Shown here: one piece after another, positions 8,106 through 16,873 of the stretch
Layout: every line of letters begins with the position of its first letter
How positions within the stretch are numbered: position 1 is the first letter of the stretch
NCBI GenBank assembly: GCA_003235365.1
Contig: QJWJ01000283.1
Coordinates: 1 to 62,489 of the forward strand
DNA: 62,489 bases
From: Deltaproteobacteria bacterium
Lineage (GTDB): Bacteria; Myxococcota_A; Polyangia; Polyangiales; Polyangiaceae
Direction of reading: 5' to 3'
The notes under the pieces: model-generated
Database searches by the model: none
Seen by the model: only the letters and a program-made list of their open reading frames with translations
What the model was told of the DNA's origin: nothing
Position numbers and translations under genes: made by a program

Positions 8106-9425
8106 CTAGTCTGGCAGGCCGGGAACCGCCAGGGTCACCGCTTTGAGCACGGACCGCGAAGTGACGTAGAGGGTGCGGCGGTCACTACCGCCGAAGGTGG
8201 CGTTGCTCGATTCACCCGTCGGCACTACCCCCAGGGCGTCACCGCTGGGGCTGAACACCTCGACCCCGTTGGCAGTACCGGCGTAGATGTTGCCGGCGCA
8301 GTCGACGGCCATGCCGTCGAGGGTCGCGCCCTGGGTGGTCGCGAAAAGCGTGCCGCTGGCAGTGTCGACCGCGCCGTCGCTGGCGAGGGCGAAGGTCCGG
8401 ATTTCGCGGTTCTGCACGTCGCCGACGTAGAGGGTGTTTTCGTCGGGGGACAGTACGACGCCGTTTGGAGCGTTCACGTCGAGCAGCGGCCCGGTGACTT
8501 CTCCCGCGGGCGACACGCGGTAGAAGCCGCGGCCCGCGCTGTTCGGATCGGTGAAGTAGAGGTTGCCGTCGCTCCGCATCTGCAGATCGTTGGGTTGGTA
8601 GTTACCTGCGGGGACCAGGGTGTCCGTCACCATCGCCGTCGTCGGATCCACGCGCGTGATGCGTTTGGCACGCTGATCGGCGAGGATGAGTTGGTCGTTC
8701 GCGTCGACGGCGAGGCCGTTGCTGCCGCTCGCTTCCATGAACAACTCGGGCGTCGTGGACGGCGGTACCAGCTTCCAAATCACTTCTGCGGGCGACGAGG
8801 CGTTGTCCGAAAAGAAGAGCGTTCCCAACGAAGCGATCCAAACTGGCCCCTCGATGAACGCGAAGTAGGTCATCGGACCCTGCGTGGGCGGGCCGATCTC
8901 CATCACCGCACCCATCCCTTCGAGGGGATCGCCGTAGCTTTCGCCGGCTGCGCAGATTCCGGAGCCGCCCGGCGTCGGCATCGAGTCCATCCCACCGGCG
9001 CCGCCAGCAGGCACGCCGCCAGCGGCGGGCGCGGGGTCGTCGGGGGCTCCTCCGGCGCCCCCCGCAGCGGTGGGCGACGTGCCGCCAGTGCCCCCGACGC
9101 CAGTGGACTCGGGCATCGTCGGTGCCATCCCGGGCACATCCGGCGCTGACATCTCGGTGGAGGGTTGGGTGGTCTCGCTCGGACCGGGAGCGGACTGAGT
9201 TGCTGAGGGCGACGACCCCGGCGAAGTCGGTGTGGGGGTTGGGCTCGGACTCGCCCCCGGCACCCCCGTGTTGCTCGGTTGTTGCCCTGGGGCAATGGGC
9301 CCGGTCGCGGGCGACGACCCGGTGTCGAGGGGGTCTGTCTCGTTCGATGAAGTGTCGTCCTGGCCGCAGGCGCTGATGAAGAGCAGCAGTGACAGCGGTA
9401 ACCCGAGGTAATGGCGATCAAGCAC
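8106..9425 (-). CDS. SMP-30/gluconolactonase-like beta-propeller lipoprotein
   Basis: 439 residues from GTG 9425. The signal peptide ends in lipobox LLLFISAC, and a long Pro/Ser/Gly spacer extends to about residue 155. The rest is an SMP-30/gluconolactonase/LRE-like six-bladed propeller. Family hallmarks are the opening FIEGPVWIASLGTLFFSD, the mid motifs GNYQPNDLQMRSDGNLYFTD and NGVVLSPDENTLYVGD, and GMAVDCAGNIYAGTANGVEV. Relatives hydrolyse sugar lactones with a bound divalent metal; the Glu of EGPVW and the Asn residues of the later motifs are the usual ligands and are present. It converges with the GH54-like gene, 41 bases apart. Probably a surface lactonase acting on sugars released outside the cell; the substrate is unknown. 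Confidence 0.88.
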   Translation of the reverse strand: MLDRHYLGLPLSLLLFISACGQDDTSSNETDPLDTGSSPATGPIAPGQQPSNTGVPGASPSPTPTPTSPGSSPSATQSAPGPSETTQPSTEMSAPDVPGMAPTMPESTGVGGTGGTSPTAAGGAGGAPDDPAPAAGGVPAGGAGGMDSMPTPGGSGICAAGESYGDPLEGMGAVMEIGPPTQGPMTYFAFIEGPVWIASLGTLFFSDNASSPAEVIWKLVPPSTTPELFMEASGSNGLAVDANDQLILADQRAKRITRVDPTTAMVTDTLVPAGNYQPNDLQMRSDGNLYFTDPNSAGRGFYRVSPAGEVTGPLLDVNAPNGVVLSPDENTLYVGDVQNREIRTFALASDGAVDTASGTLFATTQGATLDGMAVDCAGNIYAGTANGVEVFSPSGDALGVVPTGESSNATFGGSDRRTLYVTSRSVLKAVTLAVPGLPD

Positions 9426-9633
9426 CCGAGGACGCTAGCACACCCGCTCATGATGCAGGACATCCGATGCATGCTTCGCGTTCCTGGGTGGCAGAGGGGA
9501 TCGCACCCAGGGCACGATTGACTGGGCGAGCACGAATATCGGGCAGTTTTTCGAGCCCCGGTTGGGGCTGCAGGGGATGCAGGCAGCGAAAGCGGGGCAG
9601 GTACCTCTCGGCTCAGGCCCCGCTTTGGACGCC
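9426..9633. other. Intergenic stretch upstream of the SMP-30-like gene
   Basis: About 200 bases with no gene recognised. It should contain the promoter of the minus-strand SMP-30-like gene. Confidence 0.35.
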
Positions 9634-9716
9634 GCGCCGAGTCTTGCGAGGCGCTCCAAGCCCCGACGCGGCTCGGTCGTGATTGATTGGTCGAGTTACT
9701 GGTAGGACTGCATGAC
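9634..9716. repeat. Dispersed repeat R2, copy 2
   Basis: Same-orientation copy of 6373-6460 at roughly 80% identity. It overlaps the end of the minus-strand remnant at 9696-9890. Confidence 0.6.
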
Positions 9717-9890
9717 CGCGAGACGACTCCAGGTCATGTCCGTCCCAGCGACGCACGGTGGTCTCGTCGGATCGGGCCAGCTCACGCCGCCACTGATGTC
9801 ACGCGCCTGATATCCGACGCGGGGAGCACCACTCGAATTGATGCCCAGCGTGCCCCATCGCTCCTCATAACCGACATCCTCGCGCCCCAT
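9696..9890 (-). pseudogene. C-terminal remnant of an unidentified protein
   Basis: A short minus-strand frame ends RPPCVAGTDMTWSRLAVMQSYQ and looks like the tail of a secreted protein rather than a complete gene. It contains 22 bases (9845-9866) identical, in reverse orientation, to part of repeat R1 at 41743-41764. No start or family could be assigned. Confidence 0.35.
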
Positions 9891-10082
9891 TGGGGCGTCG
9901 CCCGCGGCCGCTTGATTCCGGGAGAAGCCAGGGTCGAAACGAGCGCACGGGACGCGCGGAACGAGTCGTGCTTGGTCTTGAGCGCCAAGTCGGGGCGCCG
10001 CGGTGTGACCGTTTGGCGACGAGCCGCCCTTGCCTTCGGGGGTTGGTTGTTGGTGGCGCGCTCCACCGGGGTGGCGGGCGAC

Positions 10083-10313
10083 TCAGAGCGTCGACAGCGT
10101 CTGGACTTCGTTGTCGCTCGAGGCTCGGTTGTAGATGCGCAGCTCGTCGATTTCGCCTGTGAACTGTCCGTAGTGCCCGGCGCCGATCATCAACGCACCG
10201 GTAGTTTGCAGCGGTGTGCTGGGGTTGTTGGCGGTGCGCTGCAGGACGCCGTCGACGAAGGTGTGTATGCTGAGCGTCGCTGCGCACGATTGCCACGTGT
10301 GGCTACGTGTTGA
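10083..10313 (-). pseudogene. Decayed LamG-type lectin domain, C-terminal fragment
   Basis: Reading the minus strand from about 10313 to the TGA at 10085-10083 gives a typical concanavalin A-like/LamG ending: HTFVDGVLQ, then ALMIGAGHYGQFTGEIDELR, then IYNRASSDNEV and a stop. This matches the last strands of LamG domains in secreted myxobacterial proteins. There is no start codon or signal peptide, and upstream sequence in the same frame is not protein-like, so this is the tail of a lost gene. Confidence 0.65.
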
Positions 10314-10942
10314 GCGGCAGCGCGCCTTTGGTGGCTACCGAGCTGTGGTTGCCGCTGGGGGTAGCTCAAGGGTGCAGTCAGTTCAAAACGTTGGCATCCG
10401 GAGGCGTCAACCAGCGCCTCCGCTCAGGGGAGAATGCCCGGGTTGACCCTCTGGCGGACAGCGAGCTGAACGGAGTACATGTACGTCTCGTGCGCGCCGG
10501 TCATCGGCCGAGCTGCTTGGGTTGTTGGCGTTGCGCAACACGAAGCGCAACGAACACTACCGCCCACATCGCCTCGACCAAGGTTCCGTGTACCGAAGCG
10601 CCCGCAACGAAACGGAACGGGACGAGGCAAAACGGAACAACCCCGCTCGCCCCGTACCCGCTCGTCATGAGCCGCGGGAGCGGTCACTTGGGGCAGCGAT
10701 CCGAGTCGAACAACCGCCTCGTGTGCTCAGAAGCACGGTGTTTGTGCTTCTTTGGCGGCAACCAGTGTACGAAGTCCGTGTTGCCCCGTTACATCCCGGC
10801 TGGTCACCACATCTGAAGAAATCGCTTGGGGCGGCGGAGTTCTCGGAAGGTTTCGCCTGGGGACGACATGAATTGAGAACAACGACTCGCAGCACCCGGT
10901 TCGCCGACAACCGCCCACACTTGGTCGTTAAAGAGAAATAGC
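10314..10942. other. 630-base stretch without a recognisable gene
   Basis: It lies between the LamG remnant and the lectin lipoprotein. The open frames have no signal, domain or good codon bias. The last 60 bases, more AT-rich and ending in AAAGAGAAAT just before GTG 10943, should hold the promoter and ribosome-binding site of the lectin gene. Confidence 0.4.
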
Positions 10943-12691
10943 GTGCAGATCTCCAACTTCAGGACCATCTCGTTGTTGTTGCGTTCCGCGGGGCTTGCCG
11001 GTTTGGTGGTGCTGACCGCGTGTGATTCTGATCTCGACCTGAAATCAGGGACGGGAGCAGGACCCCTTCCGACCGAAGCGGCGCAACCGTCCGTACCGGA
11101 ACAGAATACGTCCCGCCCCAGCGACACGGACACCGGCGCACCGCCCGCCGACCCGACACCAGCAAGCACGTGGGAGGTTTCCCCAACGCCCACCTCAGTT
11201 GGCGAAACGGACGCAGGTGAGACCGATGGCAGCGGGGAGGTGCTCGTAGCGACGGTGCCCCAGAACGGGGCGACGAACGTTGCGCTGGACGCCCTGGTCA
11301 CCCTCGCCTTCAACACGACGGTTCGTCGGGGCAATGGAACCGCGGTGCTGCGAAGCGGAGGCCTCGAGTTGGAACGCTTGATGGCGGAGTCCGAGCGGAT
11401 CCGCTTTGGCGACTACCAGGTGTCCATCGACTGGAGCACGGCGCTCACACCAAGCACCGCCTACGAAGTTTACATCGAGCGGGGGTTGCTGGTGGGCGCC
11501 GCGGGTACCGTCTTGGGTCCACCCGAAGGCATCCTCGTTCGCTTCAGCACCACCGCGCCCGGAGCTCTGGCGCTGCGAGGCACCACACCAGCGAACGGCT
11601 CGTTGAACGTCGACCGCACCATCAATCTGGTGCTTTCGTTCGGGGAGCAGGTGGAGCTCGGAAGCGGAAGGTTCCTCCTGTTCGAGAAGGATGGCGCCAA
11701 CGCACAAGTCTTTGAAGTGGGGAGCCCGCGAGTAACGGTTGCGGCATCGGACGTGACCATCGACCCGGCCGATCCGCTTTCTCCGGGGACGGATTACTAC
11801 CTGTTGGCAGATCCAGGTACGGTGATCACCCCCGGGGGTAACGAGTTCTCCGGCATCGGTGACCCCTCGGCGTTCTCGTTCCAAACGGTGGATGACACGC
11901 CGAGTCCCGTGGAGCCTCCGGCCGGGCCGCCCGCGTTGGAACTCGTCAGCACGAGTCCGTCGCAGGGCGCGAGCGGTGTCACCACCACCCCAAGTATCGA
12001 GTTCGTGTTCTCAGAGCCGGTCCGTGTCGGTTCCGGCGCACTCATCCTCACAGAGTTGTCGTCGAGTGCCGTGGTCGAAACCGCCCCGATTGGTGGCGCC
12101 CGCGCGGCGTTGGACCGCGAGACCTTGACGTTCACTCCCAGCAGCGTGCTGGCGGGTGACACGACCTATGCCGTCGCGGTGCCCTCGGGGGGCGTTGTGG
12201 GCCTCGGTGGGGGGGCGTTCGCGGGACTCGAAGGAGCGTCGGCGCTGTACTTCACGACCCGTCCCGACCCCACGACTTGTGCCAGCGACGAGACGTTCTC
12301 TCCCGGCGGTTACTGCTATCATTGGTTGCAGGCCGCGAGTAGTTGGAGAGCCGCTCGCCAATCCTGTCAGGCTCGCGGCGCCGGCTGGGATCTGGCAACG
12401 ATCCAGAGCGAAGCGCAACACCAGGTCGCGGTGGGGCTACTCAATACCGAAACGTGGATCGGTGCACATTCCCCACTTTCCGACGACACATGGTACTGGC
12501 TCGACCAACCGGCACCCTTCTATGCCAGTGGCAACCCCGTGGGTAGCGCCTACGTCCACTGGAAGTCCGACGAACCCGCGACTGGCGAAGCGAGTTGTGT
12601 GCGTCTGACCTACGACGTTCCGAGTTGGTCGTGGGCGACGACCCCGTGTGACTACGCCCACGCCGCGCTGTGTCAGGGCCCCGCACAGTGA
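10943..12691 (+). CDS. Lipoprotein with Ig-like domains and a C-terminal C-type lectin domain
   Basis: 582 residues from GTG 10943, preceded by AAAGAGA. The signal peptide ends in lipobox LVVLTAC (Cys about residue 28), followed by an 80-residue spacer. Three Ig-like modules of the bacterial Big_5 type follow (about residues 90-195, 205-310 and 325-430), each opening with a phrase such as VPQNGATNVALDALVTLAFN or SPSQGASGVTTTPSIEFVF. The last 130 residues form a C-type lectin-like fold: CYHWLQAASSWRAARQSC, then WIGAHSPLSDDTWYWLD, then paired Cys in ATTPCDYAHAALCQG. The usual EPN/QPD calcium-sugar motif is not evident, so carbohydrate binding cannot be assumed. Likely a surface adhesin or prey/polymer-binding protein. 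Confidence 0.87.
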   Translation: MQISNFRTISLLLRSAGLAGLVVLTACDSDLDLKSGTGAGPLPTEAAQPSVPEQNTSRPSDTDTGAPPADPTPASTWEVSPTPTSVGETDAGETDGSGEVLVATVPQNGATNVALDALVTLAFNTTVRRGNGTAVLRSGGLELERLMAESERIRFGDYQVSIDWSTALTPSTAYEVYIERGLLVGAAGTVLGPPEGILVRFSTTAPGALALRGTTPANGSLNVDRTINLVLSFGEQVELGSGRFLLFEKDGANAQVFEVGSPRVTVAASDVTIDPADPLSPGTDYYLLADPGTVITPGGNEFSGIGDPSAFSFQTVDDTPSPVEPPAGPPALELVSTSPSQGASGVTTTPSIEFVFSEPVRVGSGALILTELSSSAVVETAPIGGARAALDRETLTFTPSSVLAGDTTYAVAVPSGGVVGLGGGAFAGLEGASALYFTTRPDPTTCASDETFSPGGYCYHWLQAASSWRAARQSCQARGAGWDLATIQSEAQHQVAVGLLNTETWIGAHSPLSDDTWYWLDQPAPFYASGNPVGSAYVHWKSDEPATGEASCVRLTYDVPSWSWATTPCDYAHAALCQGPAQ

Positions 12692-13310
12692 GTGAGCCCG
12701 ATTCGAGCGCAACGTCACTACCCCCAACCCGCCGCAGGTGAGTGGTCCCCGACCGCGGTCGTGGCTGTCGCATCCGAACATCGGTCGCGGCAGCTGCCAA
12801 ACGCCACCGCGTCGACGATCGCGCCACGCCGTAGAGCTCTTCTGGGATGGGTCGATTCACCACGCGGCGCTTGGCGGCGCATCCCTCACTGAGCGCTCGG
12901 CGCGATCACTCGACCTCGGCGATCCAGGCTTCGATACACGATTGCACACCTGCCGCGACGAAGGCGGATGTCCACTTGGGTTTCGTCAGACGGCGTTCGT
13001 TCCGGCGCGAGTTTGACACTAAATAAACTGGAGCTTCAGCGTCGACCGAAAAGACTTCGACTGCGGCGGTGCGATCACCCACGCGGACTGGCAGCAGAAC
13101 CAACGCGCCTGGGACCAGAGTTATCAGCTCGCTTGCCCTGGCGGGTGATACCTCGCTCAGCCAGCAGCTCAACGACACGGAAGTCCTCGTCGGTCACACT
13201 CGATGCTCGCGAATGCCACTGAAAGCGGCCCGGGCTCGCAACAGTATACAAATGCAGTAGAGTGAGCATCATGGGTTGCAAACCCAGGACACCTTTTGTA
13301 TTGGCGGTCG
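12692..13310. other. 620-base region with at most one small gene
   Basis: The stretch lies downstream of the lectin lipoprotein. Apart from a possible 90-residue minus-strand frame (12906-13178), nothing protein-like or RNA-like was recognised. Confidence 0.4.
12906..13178 (-). CDS. Possible small hypothetical protein
   Basis: A 90-residue minus-strand frame beginning at a GTG. The second half (VYLVSNSRRNERRLTKPKW, then SAFVAAGVQSCIEAW) has a plausible protein composition. Another minus-strand frame over the upstream part also looks protein-like (DEDFRVVELLAERGI), so this may be the 3' end of a frameshifted gene. No family recognised. Confidence 0.25.
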   Translation of the reverse strand: MSLSCWLSEVSPARASELITLVPGALVLLPVRVGDRTAAVEVFSVDAEAPVYLVSNSRRNERRLTKPKWTSAFVAAGVQSCIEAWIAEVE

Positions 13311-13668
13311 ATGATTCGAACCGTCAAGTCGCGAACACGCGCGATGCTCACTGCCTGGTTCGTTGCATTTTCCTTCGGCGGCAGTGCTCTAGCACAGAGC
13401 GAAGGTCAGATAGATGAGGACGCCAATGACGTGTCCGGGTCTGCGAGCGCTGGTGTCGGTGGTGCGCTGCGATTGAGTCTGTCTGCGGACGTCTTCAGCT
13501 CCATCACAACCAAGAACGACCCCAAGGGCAGTGATCCTGAGGCGACGGTCGAGACCTCGAACGCAGGGCTTCCAGGCGCCTCGCCGCGGCTCGCGCTCGG
13601 CTACGCCCCCAACGGGAATATCAACTTCGGCGCTCGTCTGGGATTTGCTACGAGCAGCGCGAAAGTAT
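13311..13668 (+). pseudogene. Truncated outer-membrane beta-barrel protein
   Basis: The start (ATG 13311 or 13344) gives a good signal peptide ending FGGSALA. Then comes a mature segment typical of small myxobacterial outer-membrane proteins: GVGGALRLSLSADVFSS, then PRLALGYAPNGNINFGARLG. After about 13668 the frame continues as a Cys/Arg/Thr-rich string with no barrel character. Homologues of this layout normally continue for over 100 residues of beta strands, so the gene has lost its 3' part through a deletion or frameshift. Confidence 0.6.
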
Positions 13669-13675
13669 CCATTTC

Positions 13676-13843
13676 GTGGCGCTATTGGACGTGCCCGATG
13701 CTTCGCGCGTCGTGTTGCGCACCTGCAACACGGACTACGACCTGCGCCTCAGCCAACGTGGGCGTCTGCTTGCCTATGTCGGGAAGGGGTCGAAGGCGCC
13801 GAACGACGACGACGCCCAAGATCACAGAGCCTTCGAGGAGTGA
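13676..13843 (+). pseudogene. Orphan coding fragment fused behind the truncated barrel gene
   Basis: In a different frame from the barrel, the sequence reads FVALLDVPDASRVVLRTC, then NTDYDLRLSQRGRLLAYVGK, and ends DHRAFEE-stop at 13843. It is protein-like with good codon bias but has no start. It may be the 3' end of another gene joined by deletion, or the displaced tail of the barrel gene. No family recognised. Confidence 0.35.
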
Positions 13844-13990
13844 AGCCGCGCCTGATGCTGCTACCAAGCCGGGGGGCCCACGCGTCCGAAGACTCGTCGG
13901 TGCGCCTGTGCGGTGCCGTGTCGCCGCCGCGCTTTCACTTCACGCGGCAACCCAGCACGCAGCGCCTGGCGGCTTCCCGCGAGCGCGGTG

Positions 13991-16324
13991 CTACTCGAAC
14001 GCGAGATTGTCGATCTGAAGGAAGCCCGACTCTGACGCTTGTTGCAGGTTGCCGTCCCCGTCCCAACTCGGCTCTGGATTGAACAGGATGCCGGTGAACG
14101 ATGCGAGCGCTTGCTGTAGTGCTGCTGCGTCGCTGGTCGTGAACCCCTGATCGGCCTCCCAGCTGTCTTTGGCCCAGTCTGGATACACTTGATCGGCAAA
14201 CGCGAAGACGAACTCCGTCGGCGCGGTACCCACCTCGTAGTAGCCACCGAACTCCGTCCAGATGCCGCCCCACAGCTCGTCGTACGCATCGCTGAGCAGT
14301 CGAATGCGAACGGTACGGGGAACGTCTGCGCGCACCGTCATTCGTATCCCACCATAGCTGCGCACGTCCGCGGTCTCGTTCACGATGCCGATGTTGACCC
14401 ACTCGTCGTAAGCGTCAGGACCACTGTCGAAGGTGAACTCTGCTCGCATGTCGGCCGTGCCCGACAGCGGCGCGACGTCATTCCAAAATACGTTCACGAC
14501 GGAGTTGTCGGCGTTGACGGTGAAGACTCCTGCCGGTTCGGCACCGAACACCCCAGGGAACTCGAAATTCGTCACCGCACCGACGTGCAGACCGTCATCC
14601 GTCGTTGGACCATCCAACGCCGTCGGCGGATCCACCGGGGAGGGCTCGACGGGCTGTGCTGAAGATTCATCGATCAGGCCTTCGTCGAGAAACGCTCGAA
14701 AGTCCTGCCTGGCACGTTGCGTGAAGCGCCCCAGTTCCTCCACCTGAAAGTACCACTCTTCGAGCGACAGCGTGGGGTCGTCCGCCACGAGCGGCTCCAA
14801 AACGGTGGACCAATGGGCGATCTGTTCATCGAGCGCTGGGGCGCTCATGGGCCCTGCCAGTAGCTCTTCGCCAAAAACGACGAACGCATCCCAGTACAGC
14901 TCCGCCAAACGGTCGAGCAACGCGTCACAGCGTGGAGGAACGACACTCACGTCGCTGTCTTCGGTCCAGACCGGCCTGGGGTTGCAGTTGAGCGGTTCCT
15001 CATTCCAATTCGGAATCGGCGCGGCCGTCGCCCATTGCTCCGGGGCCATGTAGGGGTCGAACTCCCAGATCGTGTTGTCCAAATCCCACGGGATCAAGTG
15101 AAAGCGATCTTCCGGGCCGTCGTCGTGGTACCAGTAGAAGTTGTGGGGGCTGTGGTTCAGGTAGAATGCCATGATCCCGTCCCAGTTCTTCAATGCGCGA
15201 TCCACGGCGATGTAACGCAGCAGTTGGGGCACTTCGACCCAGCGAGCGACGTGGTCGGCGAAGTCGTCGGTGGTTGCGGTGGCAATTGCTTGGGTGAAGG
15301 CGAGCATGTCCGACACGTCTGGCTCTTCGTCGTTCGTGCGCAGCGCTTCGATGAAATCCGCTTCTTCAGCCAGCGCGTTGGGCCAGATTTCCTTGAAGAG
15401 GTTCCCGTCGCCACCCTCCGGGTAGCGCGACGCGGTGTAACGACCGTCGATGGCTTCCACAGCGATGAACAATCCCGCGACCTCGCCGTTGATGGTCACA
15501 CGTGCAGGGGCTGTTCTGGGTGCGTCGATTCCGAAACTGCGAAAAGTCTGGTAGGCGATCATGTCGCGCATCTTGCTCGGTTCGCCGGATACCGCGTGCA
15601 GGTTGAGGCGCTTCACTCCGTCCAAGCGCAAGTCGGGATCGTATTCGTGGAACTTGATCTTGTACGATAGCTTGGAGCATTCCGCTGCGTAGCTGCGAAC
15701 GCCGCCAAACTCGTCCCAGCAATGATGAAGGGACCAATTGCCCTTGTGTCGCAGCCCAATCTCCGCAAGCAGCCCGGTATCGACACCCATGCCGCGGATC
15801 TGAGCGGATGCGGGGTGGTAGACTTCTTCGTTGCCGTACTGTTCTATCGCGGTGATGACATCCGCACTCGCGGTGATGTCCACTTGCAGCAACTGACCAG
15901 GTTGAAACAAGACGTCCCCAGGTGGAGTCTTGGGCCGCTCTGGATCTGCGGGGGTATCGTCATCGGGTGTCGGCGCATCCGAAGGCGGCGACCCGGCCCC
16001 ACCTTCCTTGCCGGGTTCGTTCGCCGGGTCCTGATTACCTGAGGACGCATCTGCCTCCTGTGCCGTACCGGGCCTGGCTGGGCCGGGCGAGTCGTCGCCA
16101 TCGCGCCCCTCGCTTTCGTCCTGCGAGTCTCCGTCGTCGGTCTCCGTCCCGGCGTCGCTCGCGGTGCGATTGGTCTTCCTTGGTTCCGAGTCGGCTTTGT
16201 TCCCTCCCCCCGCGCTCAAACATCCAACGGATAGTGGACTGAGAACAACGACCAGCCACCAAGGCAGTGCTGCCTTTCGGGAGCGAGTGCGTCGGGAAGG
16301 GAGACCGGACTCGAAGTACCGCAT
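13991..16324 (-). CDS. CotH-kinase-family lipoprotein
   Basis: 777 residues from ATG 16324. The signal peptide has lipobox PLSVGC (Cys about residue 35), followed by a 110-residue Asp/Pro/Gly-rich spacer. A CotH kinase domain (about residues 150-560) follows. It contains LRHKGNWSLHHC, KRLNLHAVSGEPSKMRDMIA, a GLFIAVEAIDG segment and the metal-binding FHLIPWDLDNTIW. CotH proteins are atypical protein kinases; in bacteria they phosphorylate spore-coat proteins or act on surface polymers. The C-terminal 180 residues (from about 600) form a beta-rich jelly-roll-like module resembling carbohydrate-binding domains. Single gene facing away from the operon at 16874. A surface protein with a possible extracellular kinase activity; substrate unknown. 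Confidence 0.88.
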   Translation of the reverse strand: MRYFESGLPSRRTRSRKAALPWWLVVVLSPLSVGCLSAGGGNKADSEPRKTNRTASDAGTETDDGDSQDESEGRDGDDSPGPARPGTAQEADASSGNQDPANEPGKEGGAGSPPSDAPTPDDDTPADPERPKTPPGDVLFQPGQLLQVDITASADVITAIEQYGNEEVYHPASAQIRGMGVDTGLLAEIGLRHKGNWSLHHCWDEFGGVRSYAAECSKLSYKIKFHEYDPDLRLDGVKRLNLHAVSGEPSKMRDMIAYQTFRSFGIDAPRTAPARVTINGEVAGLFIAVEAIDGRYTASRYPEGGDGNLFKEIWPNALAEEADFIEALRTNDEEPDVSDMLAFTQAIATATTDDFADHVARWVEVPQLLRYIAVDRALKNWDGIMAFYLNHSPHNFYWYHDDGPEDRFHLIPWDLDNTIWEFDPYMAPEQWATAAPIPNWNEEPLNCNPRPVWTEDSDVSVVPPRCDALLDRLAELYWDAFVVFGEELLAGPMSAPALDEQIAHWSTVLEPLVADDPTLSLEEWYFQVEELGRFTQRARQDFRAFLDEGLIDESSAQPVEPSPVDPPTALDGPTTDDGLHVGAVTNFEFPGVFGAEPAGVFTVNADNSVVNVFWNDVAPLSGTADMRAEFTFDSGPDAYDEWVNIGIVNETADVRSYGGIRMTVRADVPRTVRIRLLSDAYDELWGGIWTEFGGYYEVGTAPTEFVFAFADQVYPDWAKDSWEADQGFTTSDAAALQQALASFTGILFNPEPSWDGDGNLQQASESGFLQIDNLAFE

Positions 16325-16873
16325 TGGCTGGAAGCATAGCTCAGAATTCGGGATGGCGACCCGCTCGAAGAGGACTCGACGAGTGGAGTCGTGTGTGGGG
16401 CGAAGCGGCAGCCCTGTCTCGAGGCAGGGATGCGATCGCCGTGGTCACGCGTCCTGCTGTAGGTGTATGTGATCGAGGGGCGCGCGCCGGAGCGGTCCGC
16501 CTCGCTGGCATGCCTGAATCATCGTCGGGTGGACGCTGAACCACCACACGATCGCGGCCATTCAGTTTTGACTCGAGCCGCTGACCACGCTCTGTTTTCG
16601 TCACTTGCCTGACGGTGTCTGGCTGGGTCGGTGGGTGGACAAGCGAAGTCGCGGTAGATGGCTCAGCGCTCCAGACGTCGCCCCGGGTTGAGACCGATCT
16701 TCAGCTCCGCTGGTGTGGGCGCTTTCCTGCGACTCGAGATTTCGCCCCCTTGTTGCTGCAAGAACGGGTTGCAACGGCCGCGTCTTCGAAAAACGAACAG
16801 CTCGATTCATGGATCGGGACGCGCTGGCCACTGCCCATTGTACGCGCCGTGCGCGGGATTTCTTGGCTTGAAC
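16325..16873. other. 550-base divergent promoter region
   Basis: This lies between the minus-strand CotH gene and the plus-strand five-gene operon. The plus-strand frame is open across most of it, but the composition (Cys/Arg/Pro clusters) is not protein-like. It must contain both promoters; no clear consensus box was seen. Confidence 0.4.

Noticed and set aside
8061..9149. A 362-residue plus-strand frame
   Set aside because: Antisense to the SMP-30-like propeller, which has a signal peptide and family motifs; the plus-strand protein is Arg/Gly/Val filler.
10500..10560. A second LamG-gene-like patch resembling 10205-10260
   Set aside because: Similarity is limited to about 27 bases around GGGTTGTTGGCG; it could be chance in GC-rich DNA.
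13880..13960. A possible further IS91-type scrap (SPPRFHFTRQ resembling PPPRFHMVRY)
   Set aside because: The similarity covers only about ten residues and the flanks do not match; too weak to annotate.
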